Shown piece by piece: positions 21,309 to 31,522 of a stretch of 50,111 bases of DNA; the first letter of the stretch is position 1; each line of letters starts with the position of its first letter. Under the pieces are notes generated by a model. It did not search any database. It was not told the DNA's origin and saw only the letters and a list, made by a program, of their open reading frames with translations. Made by a program: the position numbers and the translations under genes. The stretch comes from an uncultured Brevibacterium sp. (GTDB taxonomy: Bacteria; Actinomycetota; Actinomycetes; Actinomycetales; Brevibacteriaceae): positions 1 to 50,111 of the forward strand of contig CABTZE010000002.1 in assembly GCA_902489215.1 (NCBI GenBank), in the 5' to 3' direction.

Positions 21309-22562
21309 TCAGCTCCTCCTCTTAAGGAACGACAGCGAGCCCCAGAAACGAGAACGCCGCTCACGCAGAGCATCGGCCACTCCCTCTTCCGATCGGGCAA
21401 AGGACAGCAGAAGACCCGCGGCGATGAGTGCCGCAAGCATGGAAGATCCCCCGTAGGACACAAAGGGAAGCGGCACGCCGATCACCGGGGCGATGCCCGC
21501 GACAACCGCGATGTTGACCGCGGCCTGGCCGATGAGCCAGGCGAAGACAGCGGCGGATGCCGTCTGCACAAAGACACTCGCGGACTGCACCATCAGCCGG
21601 TAGATCCCCAAGCCGAGCACCGCGAACAGGGCAATGACGGCGGCGGCACCCAGAAGACCGAGCTCTTCGCCGATGATCGCGAAGATGAAGTCATTGTGAG
21701 CTTCTGGCAGCCACGACCACTTTTCGCGACTGGCACCGAGTCCGACACCCAGCCACCCTCCAGAGGCCAGAGCGTAAAGACCATGGTCGGACTGCCAGTG
21801 GGCGCCCAGTGGATCGCCGGAATCACCGCCTCGTCCTGAAAGCATGGCCATCACGCGGGTCATGCGGTTCTCACTCGTCAGGACGAAGAAGGCGACGATC
21901 CCAACAGCGGCTGCGGCCAAGCCGAAAATCCAGCGTTTGGGAAGACCGCCGATCACCAGCGCCGTACCCAAGATCAGGAACAGGACCATGACCGTCCCCA
22001 AGTCCTGCCCCGCAATGACCAGTCCCACTGTGCCGCCGGCAAACAGCAGAAAGCCCGCCATGTTGCCGAGCGTGAACGGCCTGCGGACCATCAATGCCAT
22101 GTAGCGGGCAGTGAACAGCGCCAGGGCGATCTTGACGAACTCCGCCGGCTGGATCTGCACGGGCCCCAGGCGAATCCAGTTGCGGTTGCCGTTGATCTCA
22201 ACGCCCAGCGGTGTGAGCGGCAGAACCTGCAGAATCATGGCGCCGATCAGAACCACATAGGCCAGCCGAAAACTCGCCTTCACGGGTGTGAACGACACCG
22301 CGACCATAAGGGTCAAGCCGAAAACGGCATAAATCGCCTGGCGCAGGAAAACCGAAAAGGCCGAAGACACGCTGGCGTCCCCGGATGTGACTGACGAGGC
22401 CGACAGCACCATGAGCAGGCCGAAGCCGGTAAGCGCCGTGACGGGAACGAGAATGAGGTAAAACGTTGTCGTCTTCTTCGCAAGAAAACGCTGCCACCGG
22501 CCGGAAAGCTCGGTGATCTGTGCTCGGAAGCCCCGCCGGCGGGTGGGGGCGGATCCGGTCAC
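21309..22562 (-). CDS. ftsW: Peptidoglycan glycosyltransferase FtsW
   Basis: SEDS-family polytopic membrane protein that polymerises lipid II at the septum with FtsI. The protein has 417 residues and about ten hydrophobic helices starting at residue 34 (TFYLILVPVTALTGFGLLMVLSASSV). Diagnostic stretches are PLGVEINGNRNWIRLGPVQIQPAEFVKIALALF (SEDS QPSE-type motif), GQDLGTVMVLF, EAHNDFIFAIIGEELGLLG and GIAPVIGVPLPFVSYGGSSM near the C terminus. The N-terminal 30 residues are basic and cytoplasmic. The GTG start overlaps the murD stop by 4 bp (GTGA). Confidence 0.97.
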   Translation of the reverse strand: MTGSAPTRRRGFRAQITELSGRWQRFLAKKTTTFYLILVPVTALTGFGLLMVLSASSVTSGDASVSSAFSVFLRQAIYAVFGLTLMVAVSFTPVKASFRLAYVVLIGAMILQVLPLTPLGVEINGNRNWIRLGPVQIQPAEFVKIALALFTARYMALMVRRPFTLGNMAGFLLFAGGTVGLVIAGQDLGTVMVLFLILGTALVIGGLPKRWIFGLAAAAVGIVAFFVLTSENRMTRVMAMLSGRGGDSGDPLGAHWQSDHGLYALASGGWLGVGLGASREKWSWLPEAHNDFIFAIIGEELGLLGAAAVIALFAVLGLGIYRLMVQSASVFVQTASAAVFAWLIGQAAVNIAVVAGIAPVIGVPLPFVSYGGSSMLAALIAAGLLLSFARSEEGVADALRERRSRFWGSLSFLKRRS

Positions 22563-24118
22563 GACAGAGCACCTCGCACAGCGTCGGCGAACAGATCCCC
22601 GCGCGTTGCGTAGTTGAGGAACTGATCCATGCTGGCTGAAGCGGGCGCCAGAAGAACGGTGTCGCCGGTCACGGCGTGCTGCTCGGCGGCGGCAACTGCC
22701 CGCCGCATGACGTCAGCGCCTCGGGTCCGGCTGTCCTCCACGATGTCGGGCCCTGAGGGCGGCACGACCGTGTAGTCGACGTCTGCAGCTTCAAGAGCCG
22801 AAATCAGTTCGGAGGAGTCGGTGCCGATGACGATTGCGGTGCGGATCCGGTCGGCGAAAGTCTGGACCAGATCCGTGAAATCCGCACCCTTGGCCAGTCC
22901 CCCGGCGATCCACACGATTGAATCGTGGGCGGCAAGCGATGCCGCCGTGGCGTGCGGATTGGTGGCCTTCGAGGCATCCACCCACTTCACACCGTCGGCT
23001 TCTGCCACAATCGCACTGCGGTGACCGCCCACCTGGTGATTGCGCAGCCCATCGCGGACGGCGGCGGGCTCAACACCGATGCTGCGGGCCAAAGCGGCGG
23101 CCGCCAAGGCGTTGAGAACCTGGTGGTCAGCTGGTTTCGCGCCCGGTGTGCCGGAGGCCTGCGCAACGTCGTCGAGCGAGCCGAGTTCCTGTGCCGATGT
23201 CTGGCGGCGCTCGGCAAAAGCGCGGTCGGCGAGGATGTCCCCGACAACGCCGAGCTCGCCCACACGGGGCGTGTCCAGACGGAATCCCACCGCGCGGGCT
23301 CCCTCGATCACTTCGGCTTCTTCAACGAGTTCACGCGTCGCGGGATCCTCGCAGCTGTAGACGCACGCCAGCTGGGCATTGGAGTAGACCTTGGCCTTAT
23401 CGGCCACATAGCTGTCCCAACCTCCGTGCCAGTCGAGGTGATCATCGGCCAGGTTGAGAACGGCCGCCGAGTGGGCAGCCATGGAGAACTGCCAGTGTAG
23501 CTGGAAGCTCGACAATTCGATCGCCAGCACCTCGGCCCCCGGATCGAGCACAGCTTCCAGCAGCGGTGCGCCGATATTGCCGCAGGCACGCGACTGCAGA
23601 CCCTGCGCCTTCAGGATCGAGTCAAGCATCGAGGTGGTGGTCGTCTTGCCGTTGGTTCCGGTGACGACAAGCCACGGGGCGCTGTTGGCACCCCGTACGC
23701 GCCAGGCGAGCTCCACCTCGCCGATGACCGGAATGTCGTTTTCGGCAGCCTCAACCAGGAGGGGCTGGTCGGGACGCCAGCCGGGCGAGGTGCACACAAG
23801 GTCGGGCAGACGGCCCGAGGCTGTGCGCGGGAGCTTCTCGACATGTTCGGGTCCGCGGCGAATATCGACGTCGAAGACCCGCAGAATTGTTTCGTGTTCC
23901 GATTCGTCACGCTGATCATCAGCGTCGACGACGATCACCTCGGCACCGCGCTCGGCCAGGTGCACCGCCATGGGATAGCCGGAAACGCCCAACCCTGTCA
24001 CGCACACGACAATTCCGGCAAGCGACGATTCCGGACCGTGGATCGCCGCGGGAATCCGGTCTTTGTTCGGATAGTCGACAGGTTCTGCGCCCGGTGGGCT
24101 GATGGCGGGAATCAGCAT
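22559..24118 (-). CDS. murD: UDP-N-acetylmuramoyl-L-alanine-D-glutamate ligase
   Basis: Adds D-Glu to UDP-MurNAc-L-Ala. Assigned from ATG 24116-24118, the protein has 519 residues. It includes a Rossmann region (VVCVTGLGVSGYPMAVHLAERGAEVIVVD), ATP loop VVTGTNGKTTTTSMLDSIL, NIGAPLLEAVL, ELSSFQLHW, NLADDHLDWHGGWDSYVADKAKVY and the C-terminal WVDASKATNPHATAASL with IWIAGGLAKGADF. The frame stays open another 28 codons into mraY, with a TTG there as an alternative start. The chosen ATG has only a weak upstream site (GGTGATTC), so the N terminus is uncertain by up to about 30 residues. Confidence 0.95.
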   Translation of the reverse strand: MLIPAISPPGAEPVDYPNKDRIPAAIHGPESSLAGIVVCVTGLGVSGYPMAVHLAERGAEVIVVDADDQRDESEHETILRVFDVDIRRGPEHVEKLPRTASGRLPDLVCTSPGWRPDQPLLVEAAENDIPVIGEVELAWRVRGANSAPWLVVTGTNGKTTTTSMLDSILKAQGLQSRACGNIGAPLLEAVLDPGAEVLAIELSSFQLHWQFSMAAHSAAVLNLADDHLDWHGGWDSYVADKAKVYSNAQLACVYSCEDPATRELVEEAEVIEGARAVGFRLDTPRVGELGVVGDILADRAFAERRQTSAQELGSLDDVAQASGTPGAKPADHQVLNALAAAALARSIGVEPAAVRDGLRNHQVGGHRSAIVAEADGVKWVDASKATNPHATAASLAAHDSIVWIAGGLAKGADFTDLVQTFADRIRTAIVIGTDSSELISALEAADVDYTVVPPSGPDIVEDSRTRGADVMRRAVAAAEQHAVTGDTVLLAPASASMDQFLNYATRGDLFADAVRGALS

Positions 24119-24161
24119 CAGCGATTCGCCGGTTGAATCACCGGAGGGCGTGATTGCGTCA

Positions 24162-25250
24162 TCAGCCAATGTGCGACACCCACTCCGCGTAGAACAGCGC
24201 AACGCCGATGACCGCGAAAATCAAAGCGATGATCCAGAAGCGGATCACGATCGTGACCTCGGCCCAGCCTTTGAGCTCGAAGTGGTGCTGCAGCGGGGCC
24301 ATGCGGAAAATCCGCTTTCCCGTCAGTTTGAACGAACCCACCTGCAGAATCACCGACAGGGTGATGATGACGAACAGGCCGCCCAGGACGACAAGCAGGA
24401 TTTCCGTGCGCGACAGGATCGCAAGACCACCGAAAGCACCGCCGATTGCCAGCGAACCGGTATCGCCCATGAAGATCTTCGCGGGCGAAGCGTTCCACCA
24501 CAGGAAGCCTACGCACGCGGCAGCGATGGCGGCGGCGACGATGGCGAGGTCACGCGGGTCGCGCACCTCATAGCAGCCGGCGCGAGCGGACGACATGAGG
24601 TCACAGTTCTGGGTGGACTGCCACGACGTCATGAGGACATAGGCGGCGAACACAATCGCAGAGGCCCCCGCGGCCAGACCGTCGAGGCCATCAGTGAGGT
24701 TGACCGCGTTCGAAACCGCGGTGACGATGAGGTTCGCCCAGATGATGAACAGAATCAGGCCAACCGCAAAGCCGGCGAAAGCCAAGTCGAGGCGCGTATC
24801 GCGGAAAATCGAGATAGCGGTAGTCGCAGGAGTCTGCCCGTAGGCATTCGGGAAGAACAGTGCGGCAACGGCAAAGCTCACTCCGACGAAAGCCTGCCCA
24901 ATCATCTTGGGCACCGGGCGCAGACCCAGGGAGCGCTTCTTGGAGATCTTGATGAAGTCATCCAAGAAGCCGACAACACCGAGCCCCGTCATGAGCCACA
25001 GGACCAGCAGACCCGACACCGTCGGCTTGGACCCGGTCAGCAGGTGCGCCAGGAAATAGGCGATGAGGGTCGCCAGAATGATGACGACGCCGCCCATTGT
25101 GGGGGTGCCCCGCTTTGTAGCGTGGGACGCAGGACCATCGTCGCGAACGAACTGTCCGTAGTTCTTCTTGACGAGGATCTTGATGTACTGCGGCGTGCCC
25201 AGCAGCGTCAGCAGCAGGGCGAAGCACGGGGCGAGGACAACAGCGATCAT
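24162..25250 (-). CDS. mraY: Phospho-N-acetylmuramoyl-pentapeptide transferase
   Basis: Integral membrane enzyme that transfers phospho-MurNAc-pentapeptide to undecaprenyl phosphate, making lipid I. The protein has 362 residues with about ten membrane helices. Conserved elements are [15 protein letters not shown], the Asp-rich [66 protein letters not shown] and the C-terminal [16 protein letters not shown] with the catalytic-loop histidines. Its ATG overlaps the murF stop (ATGA). Confidence 0.98.
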   Translation of the reverse strand: MIAVVLAPCFALLLTLLGTPQYIKILVKKNYGQFVRDDGPASHATKRGTPTMGGVVIILATLIAYFLAHLLTGSKPTVSGLLVLWLMTGLGVVGFLDDFIKISKKRSLGLRPVPKMIGQAFVGVSFAVAALFFPNAYGQTPATTAISIFRDTRLDLAFAGFAVGLILFIIWANLIVTAVSNAVNLTDGLDGLAAGASAIVFAAYVLMTSWQSTQNCDLMSSARAGCYEVRDPRDLAIVAAAIAAACVGFLWWNASPAKIFMGDTGSLAIGGAFGGLAILSRTEILLVVLGGLFVIITLSVILQVGSFKLTGKRIFRMAPLQHHFELKGWAEVTIVIRFWIIALIFAVIGVALFYAEWVSHIG

Positions 25251-26689
25251 TGGGATACAGATACTCCTGCGAATTCGTCTCCCAGGTATCGCAGACCGGC
25301 GTCGCGGGAGGATTTGAACAGAACGATGTCACCGGGTTCAACTTCGGAGGACAAAAGTTCTCGTGCTTCCGTGACCGTGGGCACCCACGCCGCTTCGCTC
25401 CCCCAGGAGCCTTCGAGGTTGGCTGCCTGGTAGATGGGCAGCGCCCCCTGTCCGACAGCGATAGTGCGGGTGATGTTCAGCCGGACCACCAGGTGTCCGA
25501 TCTCGTAGTGAGCCGCCGTGGATTCGTCTCCCAGTTCGAGCATCTCTCCGAGCACCGCGAACGTCCTGCGAGGCGGGTGGTCGGCGTCACCTGCGCCCAT
25601 GGCAGCGAGAGTCTTCAGCGCAGCGCGCATCGAATCCGGGTTGGCGTTGTAGGCGTCGTTGAGGACCGTCACGCCGTCTGGCGAATCGATGAGCTCCATG
25701 CGCCACCGGCTGGCTGCACCCGAGGTGGCCAGGATCGTGGCGATGTCCTTCGGAGCAACCCCGCACAGGTGTGCGATGGCCGAGGCAGCCAGAGCGTTGG
25801 TCACGTGGTGTTCGCCCAGCAGCGCAAGTTCGATATGAAGGGGTTCGGGGTGGCCGGGCAGGTGGAGGTCGAACGCCGTGCGGCCCGAGGGCTGGATGTC
25901 GACGTCTGAAGCCCATACGCCTTCGTCAGGGTTCGAACCGAAGAACAGTGTGTCGACGCCTTCGGCGAGCACTGACTGCATTGAGCGCACCCGCGGGTCG
26001 TTGCCGTTGAGCACGGCTGTTCCGCCGGGCACGAGAGCTTCAATAAGCTCGGCCTTTGCACGTGCCGTGTTCTCAATCGAACCGAAGACCCCAGCGTGGG
26101 CTGAGCCGACGCCGAGTTCAACGCCGATGTCCGGACGGACAAGCGAGGTCAGGTAGGCGAGGTTGCCGATGTTGCGCGCACCCATTTCGAGTACGAGGTA
26201 GCGGGTGTCCGCGTCAGCGCGCAGAGCTGTGAGCGGCACACCGACTTCGTTGTTGTAGGAATTCGGCGGCCACACGGTTTCGCCCGCGGTTGACAGCAGG
26301 GCTGCCGCGAGGTCTTTGACTGTGGTCTTTCCGGCAGAACCGGTGATTGCCACGACCGTGAGCTCACCGGCGTCGCGAAGCGCTTCGACGCTCGCTCTGG
26401 CCAGCTGGCCGAGAGCAGCGGTTGCATCGTCAACAACACAGGAAGGCAGGTGCTCGCCGTCGACCGATGGGACGGCCTCGGCGATGACGAGGGCCGCACC
26501 GGCCTGTACCGCCGCGGCCGCGAACTCTAGGCCGTCGTGGTTTTCGCCGGTGCGCGCAACGTAGATGTCGCCCGGCCCCACTTCGCGGGAGTCAGTGACG
26601 ACACCGGCGCTGAGAACCGCGTCCGGTGAGATTCCGTAGAGTTCGCCGCCTGTGGCCGCGGCGATTTCTTCAGCAGTGAATTCCTTCAT
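25247..26689 (-). CDS. murF: UDP-N-acetylmuramoyl-tripeptide-D-alanyl-D-alanine ligase
   Basis: Adds D-Ala-D-Ala to the UDP-MurNAc-tripeptide, the last cytoplasmic precursor step. The protein has 480 residues. Motifs are [16 protein letters not shown] (N-terminal domain), [21 protein letters not shown] (ATP loop, about residue 112), [52 protein letters not shown] and [21 protein letters not shown]. It starts 13 bp after murE and overlaps mraY by 4 bp. Confidence 0.98.
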   Translation of the reverse strand: MKEFTAEEIAAATGGELYGISPDAVLSAGVVTDSREVGPGDIYVARTGENHDGLEFAAAAVQAGAALVIAEAVPSVDGEHLPSCVVDDATAALGQLARASVEALRDAGELTVVAITGSAGKTTVKDLAAALLSTAGETVWPPNSYNNEVGVPLTALRADADTRYLVLEMGARNIGNLAYLTSLVRPDIGVELGVGSAHAGVFGSIENTARAKAELIEALVPGGTAVLNGNDPRVRSMQSVLAEGVDTLFFGSNPDEGVWASDVDIQPSGRTAFDLHLPGHPEPLHIELALLGEHHVTNALAASAIAHLCGVAPKDIATILATSGAASRWRMELIDSPDGVTVLNDAYNANPDSMRAALKTLAAMGAGDADHPPRRTFAVLGEMLELGDESTAAHYEIGHLVVRLNITRTIAVGQGALPIYQAANLEGSWGSEAAWVPTVTEARELLSSEVEPGDIVLFKSSRDAGLRYLGDEFAGVSVSQ

Positions 26690-26702
26690 ATACCTTCAGA
26701 CC

Positions 26703-28202
26703 TTACCGGGTGGCAGCGGAAGAACCGCGCTGTGAAACGGCGGTGCGTGTTATCTCACGATCGTCAAACGGCAGCTTGGTTCCGCCGTAGTCCTGGCCGG
26801 GTTCGTGGCCCTTGCCTGCAACCAGGAGTGTTCCCGTGCCGCCTGCGGCCGCAACGCCGGCTTCGATCGCCTCGCGCCTGCTGGCGTATTCGACGATCGC
26901 ATCGGCGGATGCCCGGCTGGTGCCCTCGGCCACTGCCTCACGGGCTCCTGCGATCACCTCAGCGCGAATCGTCGCGGGGTCTTCGCTGCGCGGGTTGTCG
27001 TCTGTGATGATGACGACATCGGCGTTTTCTGCTGCGGCTCGCCCCATGAGAGGGCGTTTGCCGTGGTCGCGCTCTCCGCCTGCACCGCAGACCACGACCA
27101 GCGGCTGGCCCGAAAGCCCCGCCAGCGCCTTTTCTATTGCGTCGGGCGTGTGCGAATAGTCGACAATGGCCCGCGGCGCCTGTTCTGATACGACTTCCAT
27201 GCGCCCCGGCACGTTGACGCTGAAGCCCTCGGCAGCTTCTGCGAGTTCGTCGGCTGGCACACCGGATTCGAGCACCATGGCAAGGGCAAGCGCAGTGTTG
27301 CTGATGTTGAAATCGCCCGGCAGCGGGCTCTTCGCCCGAAGGCTCACCGAGGGTCCTCGGAGGGTGAAGGAAAGACCGTCGATGTCTTCGATGCTGTAGT
27401 CCGCGGAGTCTTCGGAGCGTGCGGACACGGTGGCAACGGGAATCTGCGCGTCATGCACCAGCTGTCGTGCCCAGTCATCGGCCAGCACGATGACGCCGCG
27501 GGATGCGAACTGGGGCGTGAACAGCAGGGCTTTTGCCCGGTAGTACTCCTCCATGGTCCCGTGGAAGTCGAGGTGGTCCTGGGTCAGGTTGGTGAAGCCG
27601 GCCACCGTGAAGTGTGCGCCGTCTACCCGGTGCTGGCTCAGCGCGTGTGAGGACACTTCCATTGAGCATGCTTCGACGCCCCGGTCCCGCATGTCTTTGA
27701 ACAGGCGGTGCAGGTCCGGAGCCTCCGGGGTGGTTCGCACGCTGGGCTGTTCCTGTCCGGCGATGACGGTCGCGACCGTTCCGATCAGGCCCGTGGTCTT
27801 GCCGAGCCTGCGCAGCAGGGCATCGAGGATGAATGTGCTCGTGGTTTTGCCGTTTGTTCCGGTGATGCCGAACAGGGCCGGCGCCTGTGGGTCTGTTCCG
27901 TAGACAGCCGCCGCGACCTCACCGAGAACCGAACGAGGTGCCGGATGGGTAAGGACGGGGATGTCGCCGGCGGCTGCCGGCAGGATGTCACGGCCGGCCG
28001 GGTCGGTGAGGATGGCCGCGGCACCGCGGTCGAGTGCCTGCTGGGCGAACTGGGCGCCGTGGGCATTCGCGCCGGGCAGGGCCGCGTAGAGGCCGCCGGG
28101 CGAGACGGTTCGGGAGTCCAGGCTCACGCCGGTCACGGTGGTGTTTCCATCACCGTGGACAGCTGCTCCGCCGGGGAGTTCGCTCAGCTTCATCATTTCC
28201 AT
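26703..28202 (-). CDS. murE: UDP-N-acetylmuramoyl-tripeptide synthetase (predicted meso-DAP-adding)
   Basis: Adds the third residue of the stem peptide. The protein has 499 residues. The N-terminal domain contains VSLDSRTVSPGGLYAALPG, the ATP loop is FGITGTNGKTTSTFILDALL, and TTPEAPDLHRLF, TNLTQDHLDFHGTMEEYYRAK and VDYSHTPDAIEKAL follow. The amino-acid-selectivity motif reads DNPRSEDP (near residue 408); DNPR is the signature of meso-diaminopimelate ligases, whereas lysine enzymes carry other residues there. A DAP-type wall is therefore predicted. It overlaps the ftsI 3' end by 10 bp. Confidence 0.97.
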   Translation of the reverse strand: MEMMKLSELPGGAAVHGDGNTTVTGVSLDSRTVSPGGLYAALPGANAHGAQFAQQALDRGAAAILTDPAGRDILPAAAGDIPVLTHPAPRSVLGEVAAAVYGTDPQAPALFGITGTNGKTTSTFILDALLRRLGKTTGLIGTVATVIAGQEQPSVRTTPEAPDLHRLFKDMRDRGVEACSMEVSSHALSQHRVDGAHFTVAGFTNLTQDHLDFHGTMEEYYRAKALLFTPQFASRGVIVLADDWARQLVHDAQIPVATVSARSEDSADYSIEDIDGLSFTLRGPSVSLRAKSPLPGDFNISNTALALAMVLESGVPADELAEAAEGFSVNVPGRMEVVSEQAPRAIVDYSHTPDAIEKALAGLSGQPLVVVCGAGGERDHGKRPLMGRAAAENADVVIITDDNPRSEDPATIRAEVIAGAREAVAEGTSRASADAIVEYASRREAIEAGVAAAGGTGTLLVAGKGHEPGQDYGGTKLPFDDREITRTAVSQRGSSAATR

Positions 28203-29968
28203 TCTTTCGGAATCAGTTTCGGTTCTTCAGTTGATGGGGAAACACCCATCTGCTTCAGCGCGTAGCCGGTGACCTGCGAGAACACCGGCGCGGCAGCTGT
28301 ACCACCGTAGTACCCCTTGGTGGGGCGCTGCAGGGTCACACTCACGGCGAGCTTCGGGTTCTCTGCCGGGGCGATTCCAGAGAAGTTTGCAGTGTAGCCG
28401 CCCTTCTGGTTCTTGCCCTCGGCGATCTGTGCCGTGCCGGTTTTGCCGGCGGCCCTGTACCCCTTGATCTGTGCAGACGTTCCCGTGCCCTCGGCGACAA
28501 CGGCTTCGAGCATCGTGACAACGGAATCTGAAGTCTCTTCGCTGACGACGCGGGTGCCTTCCTTCGGGGGAATCTCTGACACCCGCCCGGAGTCGCTCAC
28601 TGTGCCCTTGACCAGCTGCTGGGGTACGCGCACTCCCCCGTTGCCCAGAGTTGCGAACGCGGAAGCGCTCTGCAGCGTGGTAGCGGAAATCCCCTGACCG
28701 AACATGACGGTGTATTCGGTGCGCCCGTCCCACTCGTCATAGGGGCGGACGATTCCCTTTGCGGCACCGGGGAAGTCGATGTCGCTGGATTCGCCCAGGC
28801 CGAACTTCTTCAGGTAGTCGTAGCGCTGCTTCAGGCTGAGCTTCTGACCGGCCATGAGCGTGCCGGTGTTGGAGGACTGCTCGATGATTCCGGAGAACGT
28901 CAGCTTTTTGTCTTCGTGGTTGCTTGAGTCGCGGAATTCTTCGCCGTTGGGCGCTTTCCACTTGTCCGGCACCGTGAATTTGCTTTCGGGGGTGACCACG
29001 CCCTCTTCTATGAGCGCCGCCGCCGTGATGGCCTTGCCTGTCGAGCCGGGTTCTACAGGGTCGGTGAAAGCGCGGGAGCCGCGGTCAGCACCGTCAACGC
29101 CGCCGGGGTTGTTGGGGTCTACGGTGGGCGCTTGGGCGACGGCAAGCAGCCGGCCCGTGCCGACCTCTTCGACAACGACGGTGCCCCATTCAGCCTTGTG
29201 CTTCTTCACCGCTTCGGCGATGGAGCGCTGAGCGAACATCTGAATCTGCGGATCGATGGTCAACTCGAGCCCCGTGCCGTTGACCGCCGGCGTAGTGTCA
29301 TGCTCACCCAGCGGGATGATGTCGCCCTTCAGGCCCTTTTCGAACTGTCGGCTGCCGTCTTTGCCCTGCAGCTGCTTTTGGTGCTGCAGCTCAAGTCCTG
29401 CCAGCGGAGCTCCGTCAGAGCCGACCCATCCGATGAGATTGCCTGCGACGGCGCCGGAGGGGTAGGAGCGCACGGTGTACTTCTCGGCGGTGATTCCGGG
29501 AATATCGAGATCCTGGATTTCGCGCCACACTTCGCTGGTGATGCCGGTGGCTACGGGGTTCCACCTTTTGTCTCCGCTGAGCTTCGGGAAGATCAGTCCG
29601 GCCTCGGTTCCCAGGATGGGAGCCATGGCCTTTGCAGCTCCCCACGCGCCGAGGGGGTTGTCGTCCTCGTCCTTGTACGCTGCGACGTTCACCTGGTCGA
29701 CGACGATCTGGTAGCGGTCCGCATTGTCGGCAAGCACTGTTCCGTCGGCGCCGAGGATTACACCACGGTCCGCCGGAAGAGGTTGGGTGACCAGACGTCC
29801 GGCGAGAGCGCGCGAGGCAATCTGCGATGCGTCAAGCCCCTGTATCCACACGAGCCGGCCGAGAATGCCGAACAGGACAAGCACCGAGAAGAAGGCGATG
29901 AGCCGCGTGCGGATCGTGAAACCGCGCTGCCGCTTGGTCTTGCCAGGCCGACCAGTACGCGGATTCAT
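28193..29968 (-). CDS. ftsI: Septal penicillin-binding protein FtsI (class B PBP, transpeptidase)
   Basis: Septum-specific D,D-transpeptidase that works with FtsW. The protein has 591 residues: a cytoplasmic basic tail, one membrane anchor at about 20-42 (IRTRLIAFFSVLVLFGILGRLVWIQ), a PBP dimer domain, then the transpeptidase domain. The active-site Ser is in EPGSTGKAITAAAL (SxxK), the SxN motif is QSSNTGT and the KTG motif GYRAAGKTGTAQIAEG. AAGGAAGAG precedes the ATG. Nine bases separate it from the ftsL-like gene. No PASTA domains are present at its C terminus. Confidence 0.97.
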   Translation of the reverse strand: MNPRTGRPGKTKRQRGFTIRTRLIAFFSVLVLFGILGRLVWIQGLDASQIASRALAGRLVTQPLPADRGVILGADGTVLADNADRYQIVVDQVNVAAYKDEDDNPLGAWGAAKAMAPILGTEAGLIFPKLSGDKRWNPVATGITSEVWREIQDLDIPGITAEKYTVRSYPSGAVAGNLIGWVGSDGAPLAGLELQHQKQLQGKDGSRQFEKGLKGDIIPLGEHDTTPAVNGTGLELTIDPQIQMFAQRSIAEAVKKHKAEWGTVVVEEVGTGRLLAVAQAPTVDPNNPGGVDGADRGSRAFTDPVEPGSTGKAITAAALIEEGVVTPESKFTVPDKWKAPNGEEFRDSSNHEDKKLTFSGIIEQSSNTGTLMAGQKLSLKQRYDYLKKFGLGESSDIDFPGAAKGIVRPYDEWDGRTEYTVMFGQGISATTLQSASAFATLGNGGVRVPQQLVKGTVSDSGRVSEIPPKEGTRVVSEETSDSVVTMLEAVVAEGTGTSAQIKGYRAAGKTGTAQIAEGKNQKGGYTANFSGIAPAENPKLAVSVTLQRPTKGYYGGTAAAPVFSQVTGYALKQMGVSPSTEEPKLIPKEWK

Positions 29969-29976
29969 ACTCTTCC

Positions 29977-30525
29977 TTACTTGTCGGCTGGTTCTTTTGG
30001 CTCTTGGAGTTTCGGCGGGGTGAGCGTCCCGCTGCTGCCGCCGACGACCGGCAGTTTTTCGTCAGATTTCAGATTCGGCTTGATGTCGTCGCGGGCGTCT
30101 TTGCGGGGACCCGGAACTTGGGCTTCCGGTGCTTTGCCCTCGCCTTTCGGCGCATCGACTATTGTGCCATCTTCGCGGATGAACTTAACGGATTCCGCGG
30201 GCTTCATACCCTGAGCTTTCGCTGAGTCTTCAATGTTCTGCGGGCTCATCCGGTAGGAAAGGTCCTCGGCGAGTCGGTCACGGTCATCCGTCAGCCGGTC
30301 ACGTTCGACAGTGAGCTCCTGCACCCGGTACGTGCTGTGGTTGATGAAGATGTTGGTCACCAGGATGAGTGCAAGCCCCAGGACGATCAGAGCCACGCAC
30401 TTCAGGGGAAAAGAGGATCGAGCTTCAGCGATTTCCGGTACGACGAGGCGGAGCTTCGGCTTGCTCTGCTCTGTTTGTCTGTGCGGGCTGCTCTGGGGAG
30501 CGGCCGTTGTGACTGCATGGCTCAT
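29977..30525 (-). CDS. ftsL: FtsL-like divisome protein
   Basis: A 182-residue bitopic protein in the ftsL position between rsmH and ftsI. It has a 40-residue cytoplasmic tail and one membrane helix (about 42-63, CVALIVLGLALILVTNIFINHSTY). A short leucine-zipper-like coiled coil follows (VQELTVERDRLTDDRDRLAEDLSYRMSPQNIEDSAKAQGMKPAESVKFI), the typical FtsL/DivIC architecture. The last 60 residues are a Pro/Lys/Glu-rich tail not found in short FtsL proteins. Primary sequence similarity is low in this family; the assignment rests on topology and position. ATG overlaps the rsmH stop by 4 bp. Confidence 0.88.
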   Translation of the reverse strand: MSHAVTTAAPQSSPHRQTEQSKPKLRLVVPEIAEARSSFPLKCVALIVLGLALILVTNIFINHSTYRVQELTVERDRLTDDRDRLAEDLSYRMSPQNIEDSAKAQGMKPAESVKFIREDGTIVDAPKGEGKAPEAQVPGPRKDARDDIKPNLKSDEKLPVVGGSSGTLTPPKLQEPKEPADK

Positions 30526-31493
30526 TGCGGCTTCTCCTTTGTTTTCTGCACTGCCCGCAACCGCACACTCGCGGCACGAGGATTGATGCCGATCTCTTGG
30601 GCATCGGCTTTTTCTGCTCCCCTGGTCAGGTCTTTCAGCCAGGGCTGCAGGTGTTCGGGCACAACGGGCAGCTCCGGCGGAGCAGAGCTGACGGTTCCTG
30701 CCCGGAAGATCTTTTTGACGATGGTGTCTTCGAGCGACTGGTAGGACTCGACGACCGCGGTGCCGCCCACGTGCAGGCCATCGAGGGCTTGCGGGAGTGC
30801 GGAGCGGAGAATGTCGAGCTCCGCGTTGACTTCGATGCGCAGCGCCTGGAAGGTGCGCTTAGCCGGGTGGGAGCGCTTGCGCTGGCCCTTGGGCTCGGGA
30901 ATGACCCGCTGGAGCATTTCGGCCAGCTGATCGGTGGTTTCCCACGGCCGCGCCTGCCTGTCTTCCACGATGACGGAGGCGATTTTGGCCGCCCAGCGCT
31001 CTTCGCCGTACTCGGAGATGATGCGGGCCAGTTCCGCCTGTGAATAGGTGTTGAGAACGTCGGCCGCGGTCAGCGTGTCTTCTGCGTTCATCCGCATGTC
31101 GAGCGCGGTTGCCCGCGAGTAGCTGAAACCGCGGTCGTCATCGTCCAGCTGCAGTGAGCTCACGCCGAGATCGAAGAGGACGCCAGCCAGTCGCACTCCC
31201 TTCCGCTCGAGGATCTCGCCGAGTTCGTCGTCGCGCGCGTGCATCGCTGTGAAGCGCTCACCGAAACGCTCCAGCCTTCTGCTGGCAATGGCGATTGCCG
31301 CAGGGTCTCTGTCGATGCCCAAGACGCGCACGTCATCGCCGGATTCGAGAATGCCTTCCGAGTGCCCGCCCATGCCGAGCGTCATGTCCGCAACAACGGG
31401 GGTCTCCCCCGCATCACGGACGGCATCGATGCCGACTGTCAGCAGCTGAACGCACCTGTCCAGGAGGACGGGTACGTGCGGGTAGTCGCTCAT
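30522..31493 (-). CDS. rsmH: 16S rRNA (cytosine-1402-N4)-methyltransferase
   Basis: SAM-dependent enzyme that methylates N4 of C1402 in the ribosomal P site. The protein has 323 residues. Motifs are HVPVLLDRCVQLL, VADMTLGMGGHSEGIL (SAM-binding; usually D(A/G)T(L/F)G.GGH), VLGIDRDPAAIAIA, GVLFDLGVSSLQLDDDDRGFSYSRATALDMRMN and the C-terminal HPAKRTFQALRIEVNAELDIL. The ATG at 31491-31493 is fixed by a strong AAGGAGGAGGAC site, although the frame is open further upstream. The 156-bp leader to mraZ is highly structured. Confidence 0.97.
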   Translation of the reverse strand: MSDYPHVPVLLDRCVQLLTVGIDAVRDAGETPVVADMTLGMGGHSEGILESGDDVRVLGIDRDPAAIAIASRRLERFGERFTAMHARDDELGEILERKGVRLAGVLFDLGVSSLQLDDDDRGFSYSRATALDMRMNAEDTLTAADVLNTYSQAELARIISEYGEERWAAKIASVIVEDRQARPWETTDQLAEMLQRVIPEPKGQRKRSHPAKRTFQALRIEVNAELDILRSALPQALDGLHVGGTAVVESYQSLEDTIVKKIFRAGTVSSAPPELPVVPEHLQPWLKDLTRGAEKADAQEIGINPRAASVRLRAVQKTKEKPQ

Positions 31494-31522
31494 GTCCTCC
31501 TCCTTCGTGTTCTTCGCCGCTG

